NCBI GenBank assembly: GCA_028293365.1 | Contig: JAQGOX010000036.1 | Location: 1-7,329, forward strand | Reading direction: 5' to 3' | DNA: 7,329 bases | DNA from: Verrucomicrobiales bacterium | GTDB taxonomy: Bacteria > Verrucomicrobiota > Verrucomicrobiia > Limisphaerales > SXQI01 | In this document: positions 1 through 6,927 of the stretch, one piece after another | Numbering within the stretch: the stretch's first letter is position 1 | How the letters are laid out: the number at the start of each line of letters is the position of its first letter | Notes under the pieces: generated by a model | What the model was told of the DNA's origin: nothing | The model's input: the letters and a program-made list of their open reading frames with translations, nothing else | The model's database searches: none | Translations under genes and position numbers: made by a program

Positions 1-1227
1 GAGTCGTTGTGCTGCCAATTGGTCCTCAATTTCCTGGAAAGCTGTGAGCACGGTCTGGCGGTAGCGCGCGGTCGTTTCCAGATAGGCTGCGCGCGATATA
101 GCCAGCTCTGCGCGATTTCGACCGCCGGTAAAAAGCGGCAGTTCGAGCGAAGGTCCCAATGACCAAACGCGGCTGGGCCAATCAAACAACGTTCCCGCAT
201 CAATGGATTGAAAGCCCGCGAATCCGCGGAAAAGCACACGTGGGTAAAAGGCGGTTTTTGCCACCCCGACATCTGCGTTTGCGGCCGCCACCCGTCGTTC
301 CGCAGCCGCTATATCCGGTCTGCGTTCCAGTAGTTCGCTTGGCAAAAGCGAGGGAATGATTGCTGAACCGTTAACAGGCGCGCTCAAAGGTTCCAATGCG
401 AAAGTTGTGGCCGGAGCTCCGCACAATGTGGCGATCGCATGCAAAAGCTTGGCCCGTTGCAATTCCACCGCCGGGATCTGCGCTTGGGCGCTTTTCAATT
501 GAGTTTCGGCTTCCGCGACATCCAGGTCGGTTCCCACACCGCCAGTGCGCCGGTTCCTGGTTAAATCCAGCGAGCGAGCGTAGGTTTCCACAGTTTGCTT
601 GAGCAAACTTGATTCGCTATCCAATGATCGCAGGGTGAAGTAATCGATGGCTATTTCGGCGTGAATTGCGAGTTTGACGGCCTCAACATCGTCGCTGGCC
701 GCGTTCAGGCGTGCTCGCGCTGCCTGCACTTGCGTTCGAACACGTCCCCAAAGGTCCAGTTCCCAGGCTGCATCAAGGCCGACGGAAAAATTATTGTAAG
801 TGTAACCAGTGCCGTTTGGGTGCCCTTGTTCGAACTGATTGGCACTGGTGCGCTGCCGCGCAACGCCAGGGTTTGCCGAAATATGCGGAAATATATCAGA
901 GCGAGCTACATTGACCTGAGCGCGCGCCTGTTCGAGCCGAGCAAAGTTCGCTACCAGATCCTGGTTATTCGATTCCGACAACAACTGCAATCGATTCAAT
1001 TCGACGTCGTTAAAAATCGACCACCATCGGTCGCGCGGCAGATGCGATGAAGGTTCGGCGATTTTCCATTCAATCGTGCCATTGAGATTGGTCTTGTCAG
1101 AGAATGCTGCCGGCATCGAATTGGTGCCAGTTGTCGCAGTCGGACGCTCATATTTAGGCCCGGCGGCGCAGCCCGTCAGCAGCGCTCCCGTCAGCATTGT
1201 AATCGCAACCTGGGAAAGGCTCTTCAC
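1..1227 (-). CDS. RND efflux outer-membrane lipoprotein, NodT/OprM (TolC-like) family, 3' end cut off by window edge
   Basis: This is the outer-membrane channel of the tripartite pump, forming the exit duct that docks with the adaptor encoded just upstream. The minus-strand frame is open from a GTG at 1227-1225 to the window edge, giving 409 codons. Family members run about 460-490 residues, so some 50-80 C-terminal residues are missing. The start is well supported: the GTG opens a short lipoprotein signal (Lys2, hydrophobic run) ending in a lipobox LTGC with Cys20, followed by Ala, not Asp, which suits outer-membrane sorting. After it come the usual PKYERP segment and two OEP repeats. The family hallmark LLERRPD lies at about residues 299-305, followed by AAERRVAAANADVGVAKTAF. 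The GTG overlaps the adaptor stop by 4 bp (GTGA), and a GGAGG lies 13 nt upstream, rather far for a normal Shine-Dalgarno, so translation is probably coupled. The ATG ten codons inside is a poorer start because it removes most of the signal peptide. Confidence 0.93.
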   Translation of the reverse strand, partial: MKSLSQVAITMLTGALLTGCAAGPKYERPTATTGTNSMPAAFSDKTNLNGTIEWKIAEPSSHLPRDRWWSIFNDVELNRLQLLSESNNQDLVANFARLEQARAQVNVARSDIFPHISANPGVARQRTSANQFEQGHPNGTGYTYNNFSVGLDAAWELDLWGRVRTQVQAARARLNAASDDVEAVKLAIHAEIAIDYFTLRSLDSESSLLKQTVETYARSLDLTRNRRTGGVGTDLDVAEAETQLKSAQAQIPAVELQRAKLLHAIATLCGAPATTFALEPLSAPVNGSAIIPSLLPSELLERRPDIAAAERRVAAANADVGVAKTAFYPRVLFRGFAGFQSIDAGTLFDWPSRVWSLGPSLELPLFTGGRNRAELAISRAAYLETTARYRQTVLTAFQEIEDQLAAQRL

Positions 1228-2408
1228 TTGACTTTCGATGCCTCCGCGATTCGCACCGTTGCACCATTCACAAGGGAATCAGAGGGGTTGAATATGATTC
1301 GGTCGCTGGCTGTGATTCCCGAAAGAATTTCCGAGCTCGCGCCGTAATCGCGACCCAATTCCACATGGCGCAATTCTACTTTGCCATCCTGACCGACGAC
1401 ACCGACCTCGGATCCTTCCGCGCGAAAAAGGAGGGCGTTCGACGGAAGCGTGAGTGGCGCGTCGATTTTGAGATCTTTGAAACGAACCTGCGCAAAATTA
1501 CCAGCCAGCACCTGGTTTTCTTTGTTATTCAGTTCCAGTTCGACGAGCAGGGTTCTGGTTTCGGGTTCAATTGCTCCGGCTGTCCGCACAACCTTCGCCG
1601 GAAAACTGGTTCCCGGGAGATCCGGGATCAATACTTCTGCGATTTGTCCCGGTCGAATGCTTCGGGCGAGCGTTTGCGGTGCATGAACGTACACGCGAAG
1701 CGTTTGAATCTGAGCGAGACGGAATAGTTCTTTTCCGCTGGTTGCACTAACGAGCTGGCCCACGTCCGTGCTGCGGGCGGTGATTGTTCCGGCAAACGGG
1801 GCGCTGACCCGCGAGAATGAAACCAGCTCCTCGAGCCTGCGAACATTAGCTCGCGCTGCTTCAACTGTCGCCACCTTTAGTGCCTCATCCGCTTGTTTCT
1901 CGGCGGCTTCCTGTTCGCTGACACTCGCCGTCTTGAGCAATTCCGTCCAGCGTTTGCCGGTCGTGCTCGCGAGAGATAATGCGGCTTCGGCCTGCGCCAG
2001 TTCCGCTTTCGATCGCGCCAGTTCCTGCGTTAATTCGGGAATGTCAATTTCCGCGAGAGTCTGTCCATTCGTCACCTGAGAACCCAGGTCAACCATCCAA
2101 CGTCTGAGATAACCATTCGCTCGTGCGTAAATGGGGGCCTCGACCAGTGGTTTAACCTCAGCCGGCAGGGGAATGCCGGATACGTTCTTACCCGGAACAG
2201 CGTGAACGACCGTGACTGTCGGAATGGACAGTTCCTGTGTTTCGGCGCGCAATGCCGCGCGCCGGTGCCACCGGGGAAGTAGTCCGGCCAGGGCGGCAGC
2301 TCCGAGCACGATCACTGTAATGATCGCGTAAATCCAAAGCCTGCCCGCGTGCTCCCGGACCGCGGGCGATTGAACATCGAACCGCCTCACAGCTTCAGGC
2401 TTTTCCAT
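1224..2408 (-). CDS. RND efflux periplasmic adaptor (membrane fusion protein, HlyD/AcrA family)
   Basis: The product bridges the inner-membrane permease and the outer-membrane channel. Counting from the ATG at 2408 (394 residues), it has one N-terminal membrane anchor at about residues 24-45 (LWIYAIITVIVLGAAALAGL) and no lipobox. The lipoyl half-motif at about 90-122 contains ANGYLRRWMVDLGSQVTNGQ. A charged, Ala-rich coiled-coil hairpin spans about 125-197. The second lipoyl half is SAPFAGTITARSTDVGQLV at about 202-220. A beta-barrel (235-314) and a membrane-proximal domain complete it. This is the full AcrA-like order and a normal length. The start is uncertain. ATG 2408 has a GGGA eight nt upstream; ATG 2441 has no ribosome site; TTG 2456 would overlap the permease stop by 4 bp (TTGA) with a GGAGG 16 nt upstream. 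The 3' end overlaps the outer-membrane gene by 4 bp. Family assignment is certain; specificity is not readable. Confidence 0.93.
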   Translation of the reverse strand: MEKPEAVRRFDVQSPAVREHAGRLWIYAIITVIVLGAAALAGLLPRWHRRAALRAETQELSIPTVTVVHAVPGKNVSGIPLPAEVKPLVEAPIYARANGYLRRWMVDLGSQVTNGQTLAEIDIPELTQELARSKAELAQAEAALSLASTTGKRWTELLKTASVSEQEAAEKQADEALKVATVEAARANVRRLEELVSFSRVSAPFAGTITARSTDVGQLVSATSGKELFRLAQIQTLRVYVHAPQTLARSIRPGQIAEVLIPDLPGTSFPAKVVRTAGAIEPETRTLLVELELNNKENQVLAGNFAQVRFKDLKIDAPLTLPSNALLFRAEGSEVGVVGQDGKVELRHVELGRDYGASSEILSGITASDRIIFNPSDSLVNGATVRIAEASKVK

Positions 2409-2452
2409 TAGTTGAGTCCCATTTCGATCGAATGAATTCATAGCACAAAAAA

Positions 2453-5400
2453 TCAAACAGTCACATCAGCTTCCTCCAGCGCGAATCGATCTTCCACCGA
2501 AACGGCTTTGAGCGTCTTCCGATGCATGAAGCTGAAAACAACCGGCACGAAAAAAAGAGTCGCAACAGTCGCGAAGACCAGACCGCCAATCACGGCACGT
2601 CCGAGCGGTGCATTTTGTTCGCCACCCTCGCCGAGTCCAAGCGCGAGGGGAAACATGCCGATGATCATTGCCAGCGCGGTCATAAGCACCGGGCGCAGCC
2701 GGCTGGTGCCGGCTTCCCAGGCTGCTGTGAGAGGGTCGATCCCTTGCTCTAAATTGGTTCGCGCAAAGCTGACCACGAGCACCGCATTTGACGTGGCCAC
2801 ACCCAAACTCATGATCGCTCCCATCAGAGCGGGAACGCTTAAACTTGTGAGGGTGAGGTGCAGCGCCCAAATGACACCGGCAAGCGCCGCTGGCAACGCG
2901 GTTATGATAATAAACGGATCAAGCCAGCTTTGGAAATTGACCACCAGCAGCAGGTAAATCAAAAGGATCGCGCCCAACAGTCCGATGGCCAGTCCTTTAA
3001 ACCTGGACTTCATCGTTTCCGCCTGCCCTCGCGTACCAATGTAGCTGCCGCGCGGCAATTCCTTTTCTGCCTGTTTGATCAAAGGCTGCAAGTCGCGCAG
3101 CACCCCTCCCAAGTCCCTTCCGCTGATGCCACCGAAAACGTCAATAACCGCCTGCACGTCATAATGGGAAATCACAGGCACACCGTTGGTCCGAGTCATG
3201 GTTGCGACGTTGGCAAGTATCTGTCCGTTTCCCTGGCCCGCACTGCCGGTGCCGACTGGAATTGAGTTCAATGCTGAAAGTGAGCTCATGACATGTTCCG
3301 GGGCACGCACGTTGATGAGATATTGGATCGCGTTTACTGGATTTAACCAGTAACCCGGCTGAACCTGACTGCTGCCACTTAGGCTTAAGAGCACCGAGTT
3401 GGCTACGTCGCGCTCGGAAAGGCCAATTTCTGTCGCTTTGTCACGATCGATCGCAAATTTAAGTTTCGGCTGATCGGCAGGCTGCTGCACCCGCACGTCC
3501 ACCGCGCCCGGCACGTGGCGGATTTTATCCGCCAATCGGAGAGCTACCTCACGGTTTTTAGTTTGATCACGTCCCACGACTTGGACATCGAACGGCGCTG
3601 GCAAACCGAAGTTGAGTGTCTGGCTGACAATGTCCGCTGAGAGAAAGTAAAACATCGTCCCCGGAAACTCGCGATTGAGGCGCAGCCGCAGCCGGTCGAC
3701 ATATTCCGGAGTTGGTGCATGCCCGTGCTTCAGCGATACCAAAATGTCAGAATCGCCAGCGCCAATAAGTCCGCTGTTGCTGTAACTCAAACTGATTCCC
3801 GAATTGGGAATGCCGATATTGTCGAGGATGCCAGCCAAATCGGAAGCCGGCACTTCGTTGCGAATAACCTGTTCAACTCTGTCCACGAGTTGAATCGTTT
3901 CTTCGATTCGTGTGCCAGTGCGGGCCCGCAGGTGCAAACGAAATTGGCCCGCGTCAACGTCTGGAAAAAAGTCCTGACCAAGTTGTGGCAGAAGCAGCCA
4001 GGATCCGATGCATATCGCCATGAAAAAAATTCCAAAAGTGATTCGATGAAACAGGATCGCCGCAAGCAAATCCCTGTAACTATTGCGAAACCGAACAAAT
4101 CCACGCTCAAACCGATCCTGAACGACGAGGAAGGGCCTCGTCCAAATGGGGGCCAAGGCTGTCTTCTTCGCGTTCCCATTATGTTCGGGATGGTAATAGG
4201 AAACATTTCGATAAAACCACATCACCATGGTTGGAATGAGGGTTCTGGAAAGGACATAACTCGCAAGCATTGCGAAGACGACGGCTTCCGCCAGAGGCGC
4301 GAACAAATATCGCGCCACACCGGTGAGGAAAAACATCGGCACAAATACGATGCAAATACACAAGGTCGATACGAGCGCAGGGAGAGCGATTTCCTGGGCG
4401 CCGTCGAGGATTGCTTTCTGCAATGGCTTTCCAAATGCCATCTGCCGATGGACGTTTTCAATTTCAACCGTCGCATCATCAACGAGAATCCCGACGGCGA
4501 GTGCGAGGCCGCCCAGCGTCATTAGATTAATGGTTTCTCCAAGCATGCTTAGTGCGGTCAGTGAAGCCAGCACCGACAATGGGATGGATAAGGCGATAAT
4601 AAGGGTACTGCGCCAGGAACCGACAAAGAGCAGAATCATAATGGCCGTCAGGGCGGCGGCAATGATCCCTTCGCGCACTACTCCATTCACCGCCGCGCGC
4701 ACAAACAATGATTGATCCGCAAATTCGCTGATCTCGAGATCTGGTGGCATGGTCGCCATCAGCCGTGGCATGGCGGCCTTGATCCCTGCCACGACATCCA
4801 GAGTCGAAGCTGCGCCGCTTTTCAAGACCGTCAGGAGGGCTCCGCGCGCCCCATCTTTGCGCACCACATTTTGCTGGGGTTGAAAACCATCGCGAACCTG
4901 AGCGACATCGCGCACAAAAACTGTCGCGCCGCCCGCAGTTTTAATCGGCAAATCGTTCAATTCATCAATGACCTTGGGACTGGTGTTCAGTTCTACATCG
5001 TATTCCGTAGCACCGATCTTTGCTGTCCCGCTGGGAAGTACAAGGTTTTGAGCGTTGATTGCGTTCACCACCTCCTGCGCCGAAAGGTTCCGTGATTTAA
5101 GTGCCGCCAAATCCAGATCTACCGAAACAACACGCGTCCTTCCGCCATAGGGCCAGGGGAGGGCGGCACCGCGAACCGTCGACAATCCCACCCGAATCTG
5201 GTTTTGCGCCAAATCATAAAGCTCCTGTTCCGGCAAAGTTTTGCTTGCGACGCTATACTGCAGGATCGGCACCGTGGAAGCATTGTAACGAATGATGAGC
5301 GGCGGTTGTTGATTCGGAGGTAGCAGCCGCAAAATCGTTTGTGCGATCGCGGTGATCTGGGCCACTCCGGCATCGACAGAAGCTCCCTGCCGGAGGAACA

Positions 5401-5680
5401 CTTTGATTACTCCGATACCATTGTATGAAGTGGATTCAGTGTGCTCGATATCGTTAACCGTCGCGGTAAGCGCCCGCTCGTGTGCAAATACGATGCGCTG
5501 CTCGACTTCCTGGGCATTTAACCCGGCGTATTGCCAGACGATGCTGATAACGGGAATGTCAATCGCGGGGAAGATATCCGTCGGCGTACGCAAGAGGACG
5601 AATGGTGTTAACATGAGCAACACCAACGCGGCCGCCACAAATGTGTATGGACGCCGAAGCGCTAAACGAACAATCCACAT
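2453..5680 (-). CDS. RND-family inner-membrane efflux permease (AcrB/MdtC-like, HAE-type)
   Basis: This 1075-residue protein is the proton-driven engine of the pump; AcrB-type proteins are about 1030-1050. The layout is classic: TM1 at about 11-30, a large periplasmic porter loop at about 35-330, TM2-6 at about 336-490, TM7 at about 543-566, a second porter loop at about 570-890 and TM8-12 at about 895-1055. TM4 carries GILVDDATVEIEN with Asp401-Asp402, matching the proton-relay pair of AcrB (Asp407-Asp408) and differing from the DGA form of metal pumps. In TM10 the stretch GVATSNAVL places Ser964 where AcrB has Lys940. TM11 retains RLRPVLMT, covering the Arg and Thr near the relay. I see no CusA-like methionine relay, so drugs or other organic compounds are likelier than metals, but this is inference. 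It is the first gene of the operon. An in-frame stop lies upstream with no alternative start, so ATG 5680 is secure, yet no Shine-Dalgarno precedes it. Confidence 0.96.
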   Translation of the reverse strand: MWIVRLALRRPYTFVAAALVLLMLTPFVLLRTPTDIFPAIDIPVISIVWQYAGLNAQEVEQRIVFAHERALTATVNDIEHTESTSYNGIGVIKVFLRQGASVDAGVAQITAIAQTILRLLPPNQQPPLIIRYNASTVPILQYSVASKTLPEQELYDLAQNQIRVGLSTVRGAALPWPYGGRTRVVSVDLDLAALKSRNLSAQEVVNAINAQNLVLPSGTAKIGATEYDVELNTSPKVIDELNDLPIKTAGGATVFVRDVAQVRDGFQPQQNVVRKDGARGALLTVLKSGAASTLDVVAGIKAAMPRLMATMPPDLEISEFADQSLFVRAAVNGVVREGIIAAALTAIMILLFVGSWRSTLIIALSIPLSVLASLTALSMLGETINLMTLGGLALAVGILVDDATVEIENVHRQMAFGKPLQKAILDGAQEIALPALVSTLCICIVFVPMFFLTGVARYLFAPLAEAVVFAMLASYVLSRTLIPTMVMWFYRNVSYYHPEHNGNAKKTALAPIWTRPFLVVQDRFERGFVRFRNSYRDLLAAILFHRITFGIFFMAICIGSWLLLPQLGQDFFPDVDAGQFRLHLRARTGTRIEETIQLVDRVEQVIRNEVPASDLAGILDNIGIPNSGISLSYSNSGLIGAGDSDILVSLKHGHAPTPEYVDRLRLRLNREFPGTMFYFLSADIVSQTLNFGLPAPFDVQVVGRDQTKNREVALRLADKIRHVPGAVDVRVQQPADQPKLKFAIDRDKATEIGLSERDVANSVLLSLSGSSQVQPGYWLNPVNAIQYLINVRAPEHVMSSLSALNSIPVGTGSAGQGNGQILANVATMTRTNGVPVISHYDVQAVIDVFGGISGRDLGGVLRDLQPLIKQAEKELPRGSYIGTRGQAETMKSRFKGLAIGLLGAILLIYLLLVVNFQSWLDPFIIITALPAALAGVIWALHLTLTSLSVPALMGAIMSLGVATSNAVLVVSFARTNLEQGIDPLTAAWEAGTSRLRPVLMTALAMIIGMFPLALGLGEGGEQNAPLGRAVIGGLVFATVATLFFVPVVFSFMHRKTLKAVSVEDRFALEEADVTV

Positions 5681-5742
5681 AACAAATCGAAAATTTAAAC
5701 CCGAAGACGCCTTTGCATACTGAAGTCATTGCGACCAAATTC

Positions 5743-5783
5743 CTCGACGACACCGACCTGCCGATGCCGTCGAGTTGTTTTTT
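5743..5783 (+). terminator. Terminator-like hairpin plus T tract, plus-strand orientation, within the inferred pump leader
   Basis: CTCGACGACA (5743-5752) pairs with TGCCGTCGAG (5765-5774), ten pairs with one A/C mismatch, around a 12-nt loop. TTGTTTTTT follows at 5775-5783. On the plus strand this has the form of an intrinsic terminator. On the minus strand the T tract becomes an A tract before the stem, so it would not stop the pump mRNA but would fold in its 5' leader. No plus-strand gene ends here. It might block antisense transcripts coming out of the permease gene before they reach the regulator. Confidence 0.35.
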
Positions 5784-5841
5784 CAGCGCGGGCTTTTTAG
5801 TTCCCTTCTGAATTCTCCCCACACTACCTGGCGTCTGCTGC

Positions 5842-5856
5842 ACGGACCGGGTCCGT
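5842..5856. repeat. Perfect 7+7 bp palindrome, possible operator
   Basis: ACGGACC and GGTCCGT are exact inverted copies separated by one G. The site lies in the divergent intergenic region, at or just after the inferred start of the pump transcript (about 5856). A compact GC-rich palindrome there could be a repressor operator or the foot of an RNA hairpin. It does not resemble the LysR box at 5910-5930, so if it is functional another protein would bind it. No such regulator is encoded in this window. Confidence 0.3.
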
Positions 5857-5862
5857 CGGCCC

Positions 5863-5894
5863 ATTACATCCCAAACTTTGAGTAACTTGACCAA
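5863..5894 (-). promoter_or_regulatory. Candidate promoter of the efflux operon
   Basis: Read on the minus strand, TTGGTC (5894-5889) stands 20 nt before TGTAAT (5868-5863). The -10 matches TATAAT at five of six positions and the -35 matches TTGACA at four of six. The 20-nt spacer is longer than the usual 17, as often seen at promoters that need an activator. Transcription would begin near 5856, leaving a leader of about 175 nt before the permease ATG. The LysR box centre would fall near -67, the usual recognition-site distance for activation by this family. No sigma-70 model for this organism is known to me, so this is a hypothesis. Confidence 0.3.
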
Positions 5895-5901
5895 TACATG
5901 T

Positions 5902-5930
5902 TTGATCTCCTATTCATACGTGAATAGTAT
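5902..5930 (+). promoter_or_regulatory. Candidate promoter of the LysR regulator gene, possibly leaderless
   Basis: TTGATC (5902-5907) is followed after exactly 17 nt by TAGTAT (5925-5930), matching the -35 and -10 consensus at four of six positions each. Initiation six to eight nt downstream would fall at 5936-5938, on the ATG of the regulator (5937). This fits the lack of any Shine-Dalgarno before that gene and suggests a leaderless mRNA. The LysR box covers the spacer and -10, so bound regulator should repress its own synthesis. Confidence 0.33.
5910..5930. promoter_or_regulatory. LysR-type regulator binding site (ATAC-N7-GTAT)
   Basis: ATAC (5916-5919) and GTAT (5927-5930) are separated by seven bases, the classical site of the BenM/CatM/CbbR-type LysR regulators, with a T-N11-A core at 5917-5929. 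It overlaps a perfect inverted repeat, CTATTCA (5910-5916) and TGAATAG (5921-5927) around a TACG centre. TTGAT (5902-5906) and ATCAA (5929-5933) flank it near-symmetrically. It lies six bases before the divergent LysR gene, the normal place for an autoregulatory site that also controls the opposite operon. The motif match is direct; occupancy is inferred. Confidence 0.62.
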
Positions 5931-5936
5931 CAATCA

Positions 5937-6815
5937 ATGGAATTGCGCCATCTTCGTTACTTTGTCGCTGTCGCCGAAGAACTTAGTTTTCGCCGAGCTG
6001 CTGAGCGGCTTCATTTAGCTCAGCCTCCGCTGAGCGCCCAAATTAAGGATCTCGAAAGCGGGTTGGGTGTTCGACTGCTTGAGCGCACCACGCGCTCGGT
6101 GGAGTTGACGCAGGCAGGCCGGGTCTTTCTTGAGGAAGCGCGCGCGGTACTATCCGCTTCGGCTCAAGCAGAACGCCGGGCGCGTGACGCGCAACAAGGT
6201 GTCGTCGGAACCCTTCGACTGGGTGTCATCGCCCCAACCGCAAACGCGTGGCTGGCGTCCATCCTGCGCCGGTTTCGGCAGGCATTTCCCGGTGTTGTCT
6301 TTTCCATTTTCGATCTTACAAGCACAGAGCAGCTTCGCCGGTTGCACGACAATGAGATCGATGCCGGTTTGCTCCGTCCTCCGATCGGATATCCCGAACT
6401 CGAATACGAGTTCGTGGAGGAATCGTCGCAAGTATTGGCATTGGCATCCGACCATCCTTTGGCCAAAAAGAGGAGGATTGATTGGAAGGATTTTCACGAG
6501 CAGGGGATGGTTTTAATGCACCCAACTGTGCAACATGGCTATTACGATGCTTTTCTGGCTGCGTGCGCCAAGGCTGGTTCGACCCCGTTTGTCGCGCAAC
6601 TGGCAAACGACATCCAGACCAAGATGTGGCTTATATCCGCAGGATTTGGAATCGCGCCGACCACTGCAACGCTCGCGGAAGTTAAACGGCCCGGTCTGAT
6701 TTTTAGACCATTGCCGCCCGGCTTGCCTCCCGTACGAACTGTCCTGACATGGCGTCGATCGGACACCTCACCGGTGCTCGAGCAATTTCGAAAATTTTTC
6801 AAAACTGACAAATAG
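5937..6815 (+). CDS. LysR-family transcriptional regulator (HcaR/BenM/CatM-like), likely controls the divergent pump
   Basis: The 292-residue protein has the normal family length. Residues 1-60 form the winged helix-turn-helix: MELRHLRYFVAVAEELSF, then AAERLHLAQPPLSAQIKDLE as the recognition region, then the LLERTTRSVELTQAG wing. A linker helix runs to about 88. The two-lobed effector domain starts at GTLRLGV (about 91) and includes LTST near residues 127-130, where BenM/CatM contact inducer through Thr128, and EIDAGLLRPP (140-149). The N-terminus strongly recalls E. coli HcaR, whose branch senses aromatic acids, so a small aromatic or carboxylate inducer is a reasonable guess but only that. 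The start is secure by alignment to the family N-terminus, although no Shine-Dalgarno is visible. It diverges from the pump operon across 256 bp that contain an ATAC-N7-GTAT site, so it probably activates the pump and represses itself. Confidence 0.95.
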   Translation: MELRHLRYFVAVAEELSFRRAAERLHLAQPPLSAQIKDLESGLGVRLLERTTRSVELTQAGRVFLEEARAVLSASAQAERRARDAQQGVVGTLRLGVIAPTANAWLASILRRFRQAFPGVVFSIFDLTSTEQLRRLHDNEIDAGLLRPPIGYPELEYEFVEESSQVLALASDHPLAKKRRIDWKDFHEQGMVLMHPTVQHGYYDAFLAACAKAGSTPFVAQLANDIQTKMWLISAGFGIAPTTATLAEVKRPGLIFRPLPPGLPPVRTVLTWRRSDTSPVLEQFRKFFKTDK

Positions 6816-6860
6816 ATGAATTGCGCCGGCTCAACGCGTGGCTGGCGATGATCAATTCAT
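6816..6860 (+). terminator. Long hairpin immediately after the LysR stop codon; probable transcript end without a U tract
   Basis: The stem begins at the base after the TAG stop. ATGAATTG (6816-6823) pairs with CAATTCAT (6853-6860), and CGCCGGC (6824-6830) pairs with GCTGGCG (6841-6847), with one G-U pair. ATGAT (6848-6852) is left as a one-sided bulge, and the loop is 10 nt. This gives 15 pairs, very unlikely by chance at such a position. The following bases are not T-rich, so it is either a terminator of non-canonical form or a 3'-end protecting structure. The structure is clear; its role is inferred. Confidence 0.45.
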
Positions 6861-6927
6861 TGCCATTGCTGGAAGGCGGCACAAGACCCACGGACACCCA
6901 GGCTGATGAACTTTCCCCTCCACAGAT

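Noticed and set aside
159..1050. Several plus-strand frames at 159-359, 396-602, 661-1050 and 711-914
   Set aside because: All lie antisense to the partial outer-membrane lipoprotein gene, whose own frame is open across the region with clear family motifs.
3719..4525. Open frame of 268 codons on the plus strand inside the permease gene
   Set aside because: It is entirely antisense to a full-length, well-conserved RND permease; its translation has no family character and it lacks a ribosome site.
2453..5680. Heavy-metal efflux (CusA/CzcA) assignment for the permease
   Set aside because: TM4 has the Asp-Asp (VDDA) form, not the VDGA-type motif of metal pumps, and no methionine relay is apparent.
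5559..5894. Minus-strand frame of 111 codons covering the intergenic region and the start of the permease gene
   Set aside because: It begins at a TTG, overlaps the permease by about 120 bp in another frame, runs through the palindrome and hairpin, and its translation is not protein-like.
6130..6811. Frames on both strands within the LysR gene
   Set aside because: They are shadows of the LysR coding sequence, with no independent start signals or recognisable domains.
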